NCBI RefSeq assembly: GCF_000302535.1
Contig: NC_018708.1
Location: 1,116,001 to 1,180,000 of the forward strand
Direction of reading: 5' to 3'
From: Acidovorax sp. KKS102
Lineage (GTDB): Bacteria; Pseudomonadota; Gammaproteobacteria; Burkholderiales; Burkholderiaceae_C
DNA length: 64,000 nucleotides
Shown here: positions 43,626 to 51,186 of the stretch, piece by piece
Numbering within the stretch: position 1 is the stretch's first letter
Layout: every line of letters begins with the position of its first letter
The notes under the pieces: model-generated
What the model saw: the letters and a program-made list of their open reading frames with translations, nothing else
Told to the model about the DNA's origin: nothing
Databases searched by the model: none
Position numbers and translations under genes: made by a program

Positions 43626-44993
43626 TTAGGCCACCAGTACCCAGAGCAAAGCGGTCATCGCAAAACCTGCGATGCCCAGCACGGTGGTCAGCACCGTCCA
43701 GGTGCGCAGGCCATCGCCCACGCTCAGGCCCAGGTAGCGGGTCACGATCCAGAAGCCCGAATCGTTGACGTGTGACAGGCCCAGGCTGCCAAAGCCAATG
43801 GCAACCGTGAGCAGCGCCACTTGCAAGGGGGAATACCCGCCACCTGCAATGGCGTCTGCCAGCAGGCCGCAGGTGGTGATGATGGCCACGGTGGCCGAGC
43901 CTTGGGCGGCGCGCAGGGCCAGCGAGATGATGAACGCCAGCAGGATGAGCGGCAGATGGGTAGCGGTGAGGCTTTGCGACAGCGCCGTGCCAATGCCGCT
44001 GGCCGTGAGCACCTTGGCAAACACACCGCCAGCGCCCGTCACCAGGATCACGGTGGCAGCAGGGGGCAGGGCAGATTCCATGATGGCGTTGGTGCGCTCA
44101 CGGTTCCAGCCCTGGTTGCGGCCCAGCAGAAACATGGCCAGACCCACGGCCACCATCAGTGCAAAGATGGGCGAGCCGATGAAGCCCAGCACATTGCGCA
44201 GGCTGTCGCCCTTGGGCAGCAGTGTGGCGCCGGTGGTGCCCGCCATGATGAGGGCCAGGGGGATGATGATCAGCGCCATGATGGTGCCGACGCTAGGCGC
44301 GGCGCTTGCTTTGCTGGTCTTGCTGTCTTCGCTGTTGCCAAAGGCGGCAAACTGCTCAGCCGTGGTGGGCAGCATGGGGTAGCCCTTGCGATTGAGCCAG
44401 CCCGCCACGACCTGAGACAACGCCGCCAGCGGGATGCAGATGGCCAGGCCAATGATGGTGATCCAGCCAATGTCGCCCTTGACGATAGCTGCCCCGCCCA
44501 CGATGCCGGGGTGCGGTGGCACCACCACGTGCGCAGCCAGCATGATGCCCGCTACGGGCAGGCCGAACTTGATGGGGTTCACGCCCGCCGCCTTGCAAAA
44601 GCCGTAGACGATGGGCACGAGGATGATGAAGCCCACGTCAAAAAACACCGGGATCGCCAGCACCAGCGCTGCAGCCGTGAGGGCCATGGGCACCCGTGTA
44701 GGCCCCAGCAGCTGTGTGAAGCGGTTGGCCAGGCTGGCCGCACCGCCCGAGACCTCGATCATGCGCCCCAGCATGGAACCCAGCGCCACCAGGATGGCCA
44801 CCGACCCTAGTGTGCCGCCCATGCCCGCAATCAGCGTGCTGATGATGTCGCCGATGGGCATGCCCGTGGCAAACGCCACCAGAAAGCTCACCAGCATCAT
44901 CGCCACGAAAGCGTGGACCTGCCAGCGGATGATGAGCAACAGGAGCAGGCCAATGCTGCCGGCGCCGATGCCTAGAAGTGCGAGGGTGGACAT
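43626..44993 (-). CDS. GntP-family sugar-acid permease
   Basis: 455-aa inner-membrane proton symporter with about 12 hydrophobic segments. GntP features include FAVAFATGMPIG-like loops, ALVLAIPVFFDVGFIILVPI, and HPGIVGGAAI near AAHVVVPPHPG. It is the first gene of the otn operon, so threonate, erythronate or a related acid is its likely substrate. A GntR-type operator lies about 100 bases upstream. Confidence 0.9.
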   Translation of the reverse strand: MSTLALLGIGAGSIGLLLLLIIRWQVHAFVAMMLVSFLVAFATGMPIGDIISTLIAGMGGTLGSVAILVALGSMLGRMIEVSGGAASLANRFTQLLGPTRVPMALTAAALVLAIPVFFDVGFIILVPIVYGFCKAAGVNPIKFGLPVAGIMLAAHVVVPPHPGIVGGAAIVKGDIGWITIIGLAICIPLAALSQVVAGWLNRKGYPMLPTTAEQFAAFGNSEDSKTSKASAAPSVGTIMALIIIPLALIMAGTTGATLLPKGDSLRNVLGFIGSPIFALMVAVGLAMFLLGRNQGWNRERTNAIMESALPPAATVILVTGAGGVFAKVLTASGIGTALSQSLTATHLPLILLAFIISLALRAAQGSATVAIITTCGLLADAIAGGGYSPLQVALLTVAIGFGSLGLSHVNDSGFWIVTRYLGLSVGDGLRTWTVLTTVLGIAGFAMTALLWVLVA

Positions 44994-45092
44994 GAACGGG
45001 GTATCTCCGGGATGGAAGGGGGCAGGCCCAGATGGAGGCCGCTGAAAACGGCCTGGTGAGGGAGGTTGAGTACAACCGGTTTGGTGTGTTTA

Positions 45093-45105
45093 TATGGTTA
45101 TCATA
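45093..45105. promoter_or_regulatory. Candidate GntR (FCD) operator upstream of gntP
   Basis: TATGGTTATCATA is an imperfect 13-base inverted repeat (TATG...CATA), the type of site bound by FadR-subfamily GntR proteins. It lies between gntP and the GntR gene at 45367-46146, which is its likely regulator. The surrounding bases are AT-rich as expected of a promoter. Confidence 0.5.
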
Positions 45106-45187
45106 CAAATTATTGCGATCTGTACTCCTACGGGTTAACCCGCGTGTGCCCGTGCGTGGAGAGGGCGGGTGACGCACTTTTGAGGCG

Positions 45188-45243
45188 TTTTAGTGCTCAA
45201 GCGCTAGTGCAATATGCCTGAGTAGCTACCAAATAAGTAGCAA
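45188..45243 (-). repeat. Dispersed palindromic intergenic repeat, copy 4
   Basis: CTCAAGCGCTAG, a spacer, then GTAGCTAC...GTAGC. It lies in the gap between gntP and its GntR regulator; the rest of that gap (45244-45366) shows no gene. Confidence 0.55.
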
Positions 45244-45366
45244 ATCAACCATGTGGCCGGGGCGCAAGCCCCGCCGCCGCCACGCCACAAGCCTCACACG
45301 GCTGCGAGCTACGCCGCTAACGCAGACGCGTTCAAGCCCGTTGCGCAGGCATCTCAGCGATGCAGC

Positions 45367-46146
45367 TCAGAACACCAGTGGTGTAGATGCCGCCACCAGC
45401 GGCTGGGCCAGCCGCGCGCCGTCCTGGGCCCAGAACGACAGGTCGGCCTGCTCGATGCGGGCCAGTGCGTTTTTCATGTGCTGCGCCGCAGCGGCCCGTG
45501 CGGCCACCGGGTCGCCCGCCTCGATGGCGCGCACGATGTGGGTGTGCTCGTGGGTCACCGCATCGGCAAAGTCGGTGCGCCGCGCCTCGTTGGCGCGTGT
45601 CACACGCGTGGCGCCTTTGAGGAACTGGGCCAGGTAGTCCAGCGTGCTGATCATGAACGGGTTGTCCGCTGCCTGGGCAATCGCGCGGTGGAACAGCACG
45701 TCTTCCTCCACCCCATCGCGGCCTGCGCGCACGGCGTCGGCAATGTGCTGCATGGCGGCGCGGATGGCGGCCATGTCGTCATCGGTGCGGCGCAGGGCCG
45801 CCAGCTCGGCCACCTCGGCTTCGAGCGCACGGCGCACTTCCACGATCTGCATCACCGCTTCGCGCGATGCCGCAAGGGGCACATCAAACTGCAACGGCTC
45901 GATGCCGGGCGCCAGCACATACACGCCGCTGCCCTGCCGTGAGTCCACCAGCCCCAGCGACTTGAGGCGCGAGATGGCCTCACGCACCACCGTGCGGCTG
46001 ACCTGGAATTGCTGCGCCAGCACGGCCTCGGTAGGCAGCTTCTGCGCAGCCTGGATGCGGCCCGCGCGAATCTCGGCCTCCAGCGCACTGGCCACCTGGT
46101 CGGAGAGCTTGGCGCTGGGTTTGACGGCGGAGAACGGCGAAGACAT
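45367..46146 (-). CDS. GntR-family (FCD) regulator of the otn operon
   Basis: 259-aa repressor. The winged helix lies at about 25-80: IQAAQKLPTEAVLAQQFQVSRTVVREAISRLKSLGLVDSRQGSGVYV. The FCD ligand domain (about 100-230) has the metal-site pattern in DVLFHRAIAQAADNPFMI and EHTHIVRAIEAGDPVAARAAAAQHM. It lies on the same strand just upstream of gntP and probably responds to an otn-pathway sugar acid. Confidence 0.88.
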   Translation of the reverse strand: MSSPFSAVKPSAKLSDQVASALEAEIRAGRIQAAQKLPTEAVLAQQFQVSRTVVREAISRLKSLGLVDSRQGSGVYVLAPGIEPLQFDVPLAASREAVMQIVEVRRALEAEVAELAALRRTDDDMAAIRAAMQHIADAVRAGRDGVEEDVLFHRAIAQAADNPFMISTLDYLAQFLKGATRVTRANEARRTDFADAVTHEHTHIVRAIEAGDPVAARAAAAQHMKNALARIEQADLSFWAQDGARLAQPLVAASTPLVF

Positions 46147-46263
46147 GGAATTGGTGGGGCGGGCAGTGTGGAGCGTGAACGCGTTGCCGGGTGGTGCGGG
46201 CAGGCGTTGGGCGCAATGGACTTTACCCGAAGGGCGCTGTGCCGGAAGGGTTTGTTGGCTGCT

Positions 46264-47307
46264 CTACTTAGGCGCCGGGCAGGAGTCGTCCAGCTTGGCC
46301 AGGCCCGCCAGCTTCTGCAGCCGGCTGCGGTTGTCCAGGCAGGCCTGGTGCTGCGCCTCGGCCGCCTTCTGCTGGGCCTGCGCCGCCGCCTTGGCGCGTT
46401 CGGTCTGCAGCTGGGCCACGCGCTCGCGGATTTGCGGCATCACGGCCAGCGCGGCCTTTTCGCCTTCCACGATGGCATTGGCGCGCTGGCTGAAGTCGGC
46501 GGCGCCGATGTCCAGCACCTGCGGGCGGACGATCACATCGGCCCGCGCCAGCTCTGCCTGGCCCAGCTTCTGGCCCATGATGGCAATCGACTGGTTCAGC
46601 GCGCCCAGCATATTGCCGGGCGTCTGGCCCCGGGCCTTGTTGGAGATGTCCACGGCAATCACGATGTCGGCACCCAGCTGGCGTGCGGCATCCACCGGCA
46701 CGGGGCTCACGATGCCGCCATCCACAAAGTGGTACTTGCCGATGGTGACGGGCTGGAACACGCCCGGCACGCTGCTTGATGCGCGCACGGCCTGACCGGT
46801 GTTGCCGCGTGCAAACACAGTGCGCTCACCGTCCTCCAGTCGGGTGGCGACGACGACAAAGGGCTTGGCCATCTGCTCCAGCGGTTTGCGGCGCACCTGC
46901 TCGTTCACATAGTCTTCCAGCTTCTGCCCCAGCACCAGCCCGCCGGACGACAACTGCAGGTCGCGGATCTTGGCTTCGTCCAGCGCCACGGCTTTTTCCT
47001 GCATCTCGAAGGCATTCATGCCGCTGGCGTACAGCGCGCCGACCACGCTGCCTGCGCTGGTGCCCGAGACCACGGCGGGTGCCAGGCCATTGGCCTCCAG
47101 CATCTTGATCACGCCAATGTGCGCAAAGCCCTTGGCCGCGCCACCGCCCAAGGCAATGCCGATGCGGATGGGGGGCGTGGTGGATGGGGTCGCTGCGACC
47201 GGTGTGGCGTCGCCCGCCGCTGGCTGGGTCGGTACCGTGCCGCCGCATGCGGCCAGACCTGCTGCGGCCCCAAGGGCCAGAAGGCGCAAAGAAATGGTCA
47301 AGCGCAT
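46264..47307 (-). CDS. Patatin-like phospholipase lipoprotein
   Basis: 347-aa envelope protein. The signal ends in the lipobox LAACGG, so it is probably lipid-anchored. The patatin domain (about 48-240) has the oxyanion motif GGGAAKGFAHIG, the nucleophile motif VSGTSAGSVVG (Ser) and the dyad motif FVDGGIVSPVP (Asp). A coiled coil of Gln/Ala-rich repeats (QTERAKAAAQAQQKAAEAQ) follows near the end. It hydrolyses lipids in the family; its natural target here is unknown. Confidence 0.88.
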   Translation of the reverse strand: MRLTISLRLLALGAAAGLAACGGTVPTQPAAGDATPVAATPSTTPPIRIGIALGGGAAKGFAHIGVIKMLEANGLAPAVVSGTSAGSVVGALYASGMNAFEMQEKAVALDEAKIRDLQLSSGGLVLGQKLEDYVNEQVRRKPLEQMAKPFVVVATRLEDGERTVFARGNTGQAVRASSSVPGVFQPVTIGKYHFVDGGIVSPVPVDAARQLGADIVIAVDISNKARGQTPGNMLGALNQSIAIMGQKLGQAELARADVIVRPQVLDIGAADFSQRANAIVEGEKAALAVMPQIRERVAQLQTERAKAAAQAQQKAAEAQHQACLDNRSRLQKLAGLAKLDDSCPAPK

Positions 47308-47437
47308 GCGGTGTGATCCTGCTGTCGTCCAAACGGGGCGGGCAGTATAGCGGCAGGGTGCCGGGGCACCCGTTGGTGGTGTCTTTTGCTCCTGAAAGAG
47401 GAGCTGCTTGCGCTTGATGTACAAGCGCCAGAGCCCA

Positions 47438-48195
47438 CTACTGCCAGAAGTCGCGGTGCAGGGCGGTGATCTCGTCCTGCAGTGCGGGCACCGGGCCCAG
47501 CACCTCGGTGGGGCGCTGGCCGCTGGCAAACACCGTGCGGCAAGGCAGGGACAGCGTGGGGTTCTCGGGGTGGTCGCCCGTCAGGGCGAGCAGGGCGGCT
47601 TCTTCGACGCCATACAGCACGCGGCCGATGCCCGCCCAGTAGATGGTGCCAGCGCACATGGCGCAGGGGTCCAAGAACGTGTTCACCATCTCCCAGGGGT
47701 CGCGCAGCGGTCTTTGCGGGATGGGATGCAAGGCGCGGTGCGCTGCCAATAGCTCGGCTATTTGCAAGCGCCGCAACGCCGCAGGCCACCCGCAAAGACC
47801 ACTGCCCGAAGGGTTGGAGCGAAATCGGGCGATTGAACGCCCCGGTTGCTTACATGGGCACGAGCCCATGCAAGCAACCAGGGCATCCACTCATCCCGAT
47901 TGCGCTCCAACGCGACCCCTGGGAGATGGCGAACACGTTCTCAGGTGGTGACCAGCGTGCACTGGGCCAGATAGGCGCCGGGGTAGTTGGCAGCCGCCGT
48001 GCGCGCCAGCGTGCTCTCGGCGTGGTTCACCGTGTCGATGTTGCCCTGCTCGGCCAGCACCGTCTCGCCATCGGGCGCGACGAGCAGCGCGCCGAAGGGG
48101 TGGCGGCCCATGTCCTTGGCGCGCTGGGCTACGGCGTTGGCGCGGCGCAGCAGCGTGGCTACCTGGGCTTCGCTCAACGCCGTCGGGTTATTCAC
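47438..48195 (-). pseudogene. Nucleoside deaminase gene interrupted by a 266-bp inverted-repeat element
   Basis: The N-terminal part (48195 to about 47941) reads MNNPTALSEAQVATLLRRANAVAQ...HPFGALLV...NHAESTLAR...AQCTLVTT with the HAE zinc motif, then meets TGA. The C-terminal part (from about 47674) resumes LDPCAMCAGTIYWAGIGRVLYG with PCxxC and runs to DFWQ. The element at 47675-47940 lies exactly between TT and LDP, next to the second zinc motif, so no active enzyme can form. The start overlaps the upstream permease gene by eight bases, so it was part of that importer's operon. Confidence 0.9.
47675..47940. mobile_element. MITE-like inverted-repeat element, copy 2 (inside the deaminase gene)
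   Basis: 266 bases with 30-base terminal inverted repeats (GAACGTGTTC then CCATCTCCCAGGGGTCGCG, one mismatch between ends). The interior shares GGGATGGGATGCAAGGCGCG and the hairpin CATGGGCACGAGCCCATG with copy 3. It encodes no protein of its own. Confidence 0.85.
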
Positions 48196-48955
48196 CTTGA
48201 GAACCCCGGTGCGCCCAGCCCGTGGTGCGTTTTTCGATCCAGCTGAACAGCTCGTACATCACCATGGCCATGGCGCCCACGACCATCAGGCCCGCAAAGG
48301 CCAGGCCCATCTGCATGGACGAGCCTGCGCTGATCAGCAGGTAGCCGATGCCTTCGTTGGCCGCGGTCATTTCCGACACGGTGGTGCCCACAAAGGCCAG
48401 CGTGATGGCCACCTTGAGCGAGCCGTAGAAGTACGGCATGGAGCGGGGCAGGCCCACCTTGGTCAGCACGTCCCAGCGCTTGGCGCCCAGCACGCGCAGC
48501 ACGTCTTCCAGCTCGGGCTCCAGCGTAGCCAGGCCCGTGGCGATGTTGACCATGATGGGGAAGAAGCTGATGAGAAACGCGGTGAGGATGGCAGGGCCCA
48601 CGCCGATGCCGAACCAAACCACCAGGATGGGCACGAAGGCGGCCTTGGGCAGCGCGTTGAAGGCCGTCATCAGCGGGTACACGGCGGCATAGGCGATGCG
48701 CGAGCTGCCGATCACAAAGCCCAGCAGCACACCCACGACGATGGCGATGCCGAAGCCCGCCATGGTGACCCAGAAAGTGCGCCAGGCATGGCCTGCGATG
48801 ACGCCGCTGAACTCCACCAGCTGCACGCCGATGGCCCAGGGGCTGGGGAACAGGTACTCAGGGATGCTGAAGGCCGAGCAGATGATTTGCCACAGCATGA
48901 TGGTGGCGACGAGCAGGATCCAGGGGGACCAGCGCTCCACGGTTTTCTTGTGCAT
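48188..48955 (-). CDS. ABC transporter permease (SsuC type)
   Basis: 255-aa membrane subunit with about six hydrophobic segments. The EAA-like loop is in RWDVLTKVGLPRSMPYFYGSLKVAITLAFVGTTVSEM. It works with the ATPase (48980-49804) and the binding protein (49877-50908). It lies 24 bases after the ATPase gene and overlaps the start of the broken deaminase gene by eight bases, linking import with deamination of the same compound. Confidence 0.9.
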   Translation of the reverse strand: MHKKTVERWSPWILLVATIMLWQIICSAFSIPEYLFPSPWAIGVQLVEFSGVIAGHAWRTFWVTMAGFGIAIVVGVLLGFVIGSSRIAYAAVYPLMTAFNALPKAAFVPILVVWFGIGVGPAILTAFLISFFPIMVNIATGLATLEPELEDVLRVLGAKRWDVLTKVGLPRSMPYFYGSLKVAITLAFVGTTVSEMTAANEGIGYLLISAGSSMQMGLAFAGLMVVGAMAMVMYELFSWIEKRTTGWAHRGSQGE

Positions 48956-48979
48956 GGGGATGAGGCGCTTTCTTTGTTC

Positions 48980-49804
48980 TTATTGCTGGATGGGCGCGCC
49001 CGCTTTTCGCAGTGCACCGATGTGGCCGCGCAGCTCGTGCACGATGTCGGTGAACTCCTTGGTGTAGGTCACTTCCAGGTCGCGCGGGCGGGGCAGCTCG
49101 ATCTCCTTGCGCACCACAAACCGGCCGGGGCTCTTGCTCATCACATAGACCGTGTCGGCCAGGAAGACCGATTCGCGCAGGTCGTGCGTGACCAGGATCA
49201 CGTTGAACTGCTGCTCGGTCCACAGGTCGCGAAGGATGCACCACAGCTCCTCGCGGGTGAAAGCGTCGAGCGCGCCGAACGGCTCGTCCAGCAGCAGCAT
49301 CTTGGGCTCGTGGATCAGCGCGCGGCAGATGCTGGCGCGCTGCTGCATGCCGCCCGACAACTGCCAGGGGAATTTGTCTTCATAGCCCGCGAGGCCCACC
49401 TTCTGCAGCAGCTTGCGGGCGCGTTCTTCGTACTCCTTGCGCTTTTGCTTGAAGTGGCTGCGGTAGGGCTCGACGATTTCGAGCGGCAGCAGCACGTTGT
49501 CCACCGTGGTGCGCCAGGGCAGCAGCGAGGGTGCCTGGAAGGCCATGCCCGACACCTTGAGCGGCCCCGTCACCGGCTGCCCGTCGATGAGGATCTTGCC
49601 CATCGACGGCATCTTCAGCCCCGTGGCCAGCTTCATGAAGGTGGACTTGCCACAGCCCGAGGGGCCGACGATGGCGATGAACTCGCCGCGCCGCACCTGC
49701 AGGTCGATGGCTTCGACCGCAAACTGGTTCTTGGCGCGCAGCTCGTCGTTGTAGGCGAGCCAGACGTCCCGGAAGTCCACAAAATAGTTGTCAGCAGCCT
49801 GCAT
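48980..49804 (-). CDS. ABC transporter ATP-binding protein (SsuB/TauB type)
   Basis: 274-aa energising subunit. Walker A is GPSGCGKSTFMKLATG, the Q-loop is GMAFQAPSLLPWRTTV, the signature is LSGGMQQRASICRAL, Walker B is MLLLDEPFGALDAF, and the switch is VTHDLRESVFLAD. I chose MQAADNYFVD (49804); the longer start at 49840 lies within the dispersed palindromic repeat and has no ribosome-binding site. Confidence 0.9.
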   Translation of the reverse strand: MQAADNYFVDFRDVWLAYNDELRAKNQFAVEAIDLQVRRGEFIAIVGPSGCGKSTFMKLATGLKMPSMGKILIDGQPVTGPLKVSGMAFQAPSLLPWRTTVDNVLLPLEIVEPYRSHFKQKRKEYEERARKLLQKVGLAGYEDKFPWQLSGGMQQRASICRALIHEPKMLLLDEPFGALDAFTREELWCILRDLWTEQQFNVILVTHDLRESVFLADTVYVMSKSPGRFVVRKEIELPRPRDLEVTYTKEFTDIVHELRGHIGALRKAGAPIQQ

Positions 49805-49829
49805 GGAGGTTTTTATGCTCAGAATGGCC

Positions 49830-49875
49830 GCAAGCGCCATTCAATCATGCGCTTGCAGCTATCAAATTAATAGTA
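49830..49875 (-). repeat. Dispersed palindromic intergenic repeat, copy 5
   Basis: GCAAGCGCCATTCAATCATG then CGCTTGC and AGCTATCAAATTAATAGTA: both nested inverted motifs are present. It lies between the binding-protein and ATPase genes of the importer and is therefore transcribed. Confidence 0.6.
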
Positions 49876-49876
49876 A

Positions 49877-50908
49877 TTACTTCTTGGGCAGGATGTTCAG
49901 CTCGGCAGCGCTGGGCAAGAAGCTGGCGTTCCACACATCGTCAGCGTTCACGCGGGTCTTGGTGTTGAACGCATCGGACACCTGCGACGCCATCAGCGAG
50001 AGGCGGCCGGGCTTGAGCTGACCAAAGCCCTCGGCGCGCGCGTCGGGGCTGTTGATCACGGTGTCGATGGCCAGCTGCAGGCGGCGGGTTTCGAGCGGCA
50101 CGTTCACGATGCCGTCGCGCGCCTTCACGTATTCGATGGACGCAGCGGGGTTGGCAATGACTTCCTTGGCGCCCTTGGTGAAGGCCGACAGGAACGCCTT
50201 GATGGCGCCCGGGTTCTCCTTGATGAGCTTGGGGCTGGCGATGATCACGTTGCCGTACAGCTTCACGCCAAAGTCGGCATAGGGCAGCACCACCACGTCG
50301 GCAGCCTTGGCGCCACGGGCTTCCAGGTTGAGCAGCGAGGTGAAGGTGAAGCCGGTGATGGCGTCCACGTCACCGCGCACCAGCATGGTTTCGCGCAGTG
50401 GCGGGTCCATGGCGGTCCAGGTCACGGCGCCGATGCCGTTGGCCTTCTGGAAGATGGGGAACGCGCGGCGGCCTGCGTCAAACACGGGGGCGCCCAGCTT
50501 CTTGCCGGCCAGGTCGGCGGGCTTGGTGATGCCGCTTTTTTTCAGCGCCATGACCGAGGCGGGCGTGTTGTTGTAGACCACCATCACCGCCACGGGCTTG
50601 TTCTGCGCGTCGGGGTTGTTGGCGTGGAACTCCATCACGGCGGCCAAGTCGGCAAAACCCATGTCGTACGTGCCCGATGCCACGCGCTGCACCGCGCCGC
50701 CAGAGCCGTTGCCTGCATCCACCGTCACGTCCAGGCCTGCGGCCTTGAAGTAGCCCTTGGCCACGGGTTGCAGGAACAGCGCCGCAGGGCCTTCAAAACG
50801 CCAGTCCAGCTGGAACTTGATGGGCGTGGTGGCCTGTGCCTGGGCCAGCGATGCGCTGCCGATCAGGGCCAGGGCGGCGGCGGTTTGCATGAACAGTCTT
50901 TTTTTCAT
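49877..50908 (-). CDS. ABC substrate-binding protein, NMT1/SsuA-like
   Basis: 343-aa periplasmic receptor with a signal peptide cleaved near SLAQAQA. The mature part IKFQLDWRFEGPAALFLQPVAKGYFKAAGLDVTVDAGNGSGGAV matches the NMT1 family and is paralogous to the riboswitch-controlled protein at 37347-38375. AGGAG precedes the ATG. It starts the importer operon that ends in a deaminase gene, so a nucleobase or related amine is its likely ligand. No riboswitch match is seen upstream of this copy. Confidence 0.9.
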   Translation of the reverse strand: MKKRLFMQTAAALALIGSASLAQAQATTPIKFQLDWRFEGPAALFLQPVAKGYFKAAGLDVTVDAGNGSGGAVQRVASGTYDMGFADLAAVMEFHANNPDAQNKPVAVMVVYNNTPASVMALKKSGITKPADLAGKKLGAPVFDAGRRAFPIFQKANGIGAVTWTAMDPPLRETMLVRGDVDAITGFTFTSLLNLEARGAKAADVVVLPYADFGVKLYGNVIIASPKLIKENPGAIKAFLSAFTKGAKEVIANPAASIEYVKARDGIVNVPLETRRLQLAIDTVINSPDARAEGFGQLKPGRLSLMASQVSDAFNTKTRVNADDVWNASFLPSAAELNILPKK

Positions 50909-51112
50909 TCGGGGCTCCTGTCGGGCAAGGGGAAATGCGGTGAGGGAAGGTGTTGGCCCCATCCAGGGGCCATGCACCTGCAGTCAGCAAAAACGATGCC
51001 CGGTTTGCGGATGCGGGTGTTTTGCCGTGCCCCATTGTTCACCGAAGTGGTGCATGCCAGCATGCTGGGTTTCCCGAAATGGTGCGAGTGCGGTGCAAGG
51101 GGTTGTCGCACG

Positions 51113-51143
51113 CAAAAAAAAACGGGGCCCAGGGGCCCCGTTG
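51113..51143 (-). terminator. Intrinsic terminator of maeB
   Basis: Read on the minus strand, ACGGGGCCCC pairs with GGGCCCCGT around a three-base loop and is followed by nine T. It lies about 45 bases after the maeB stop. The rest of the 50909-51186 gap shows only a small inverted repeat (GGTGCATGCCAGCATGC) and no gene. Confidence 0.9.
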
Positions 51144-51186
51144 ACTCGGTGTGCAGGCCGGCCAGCGCAAGGTCGGCACGGCACTT

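Noticed and set aside
47438-47890. 150-codon ORF that starts inside the inverted-repeat element and ends in the deaminase C-terminus
   Set aside because: The first 80 codons are element sequence with no family; the HAE zinc motif is missing, so it is not a functional deaminase.
50950-51100. Third NMT1-motif riboswitch upstream of the binding-protein gene at 49877-50908
   Set aside because: There is a small inverted repeat, but neither conserved strand (TAGAAGCGTTCA or GGAAATTG) is present.
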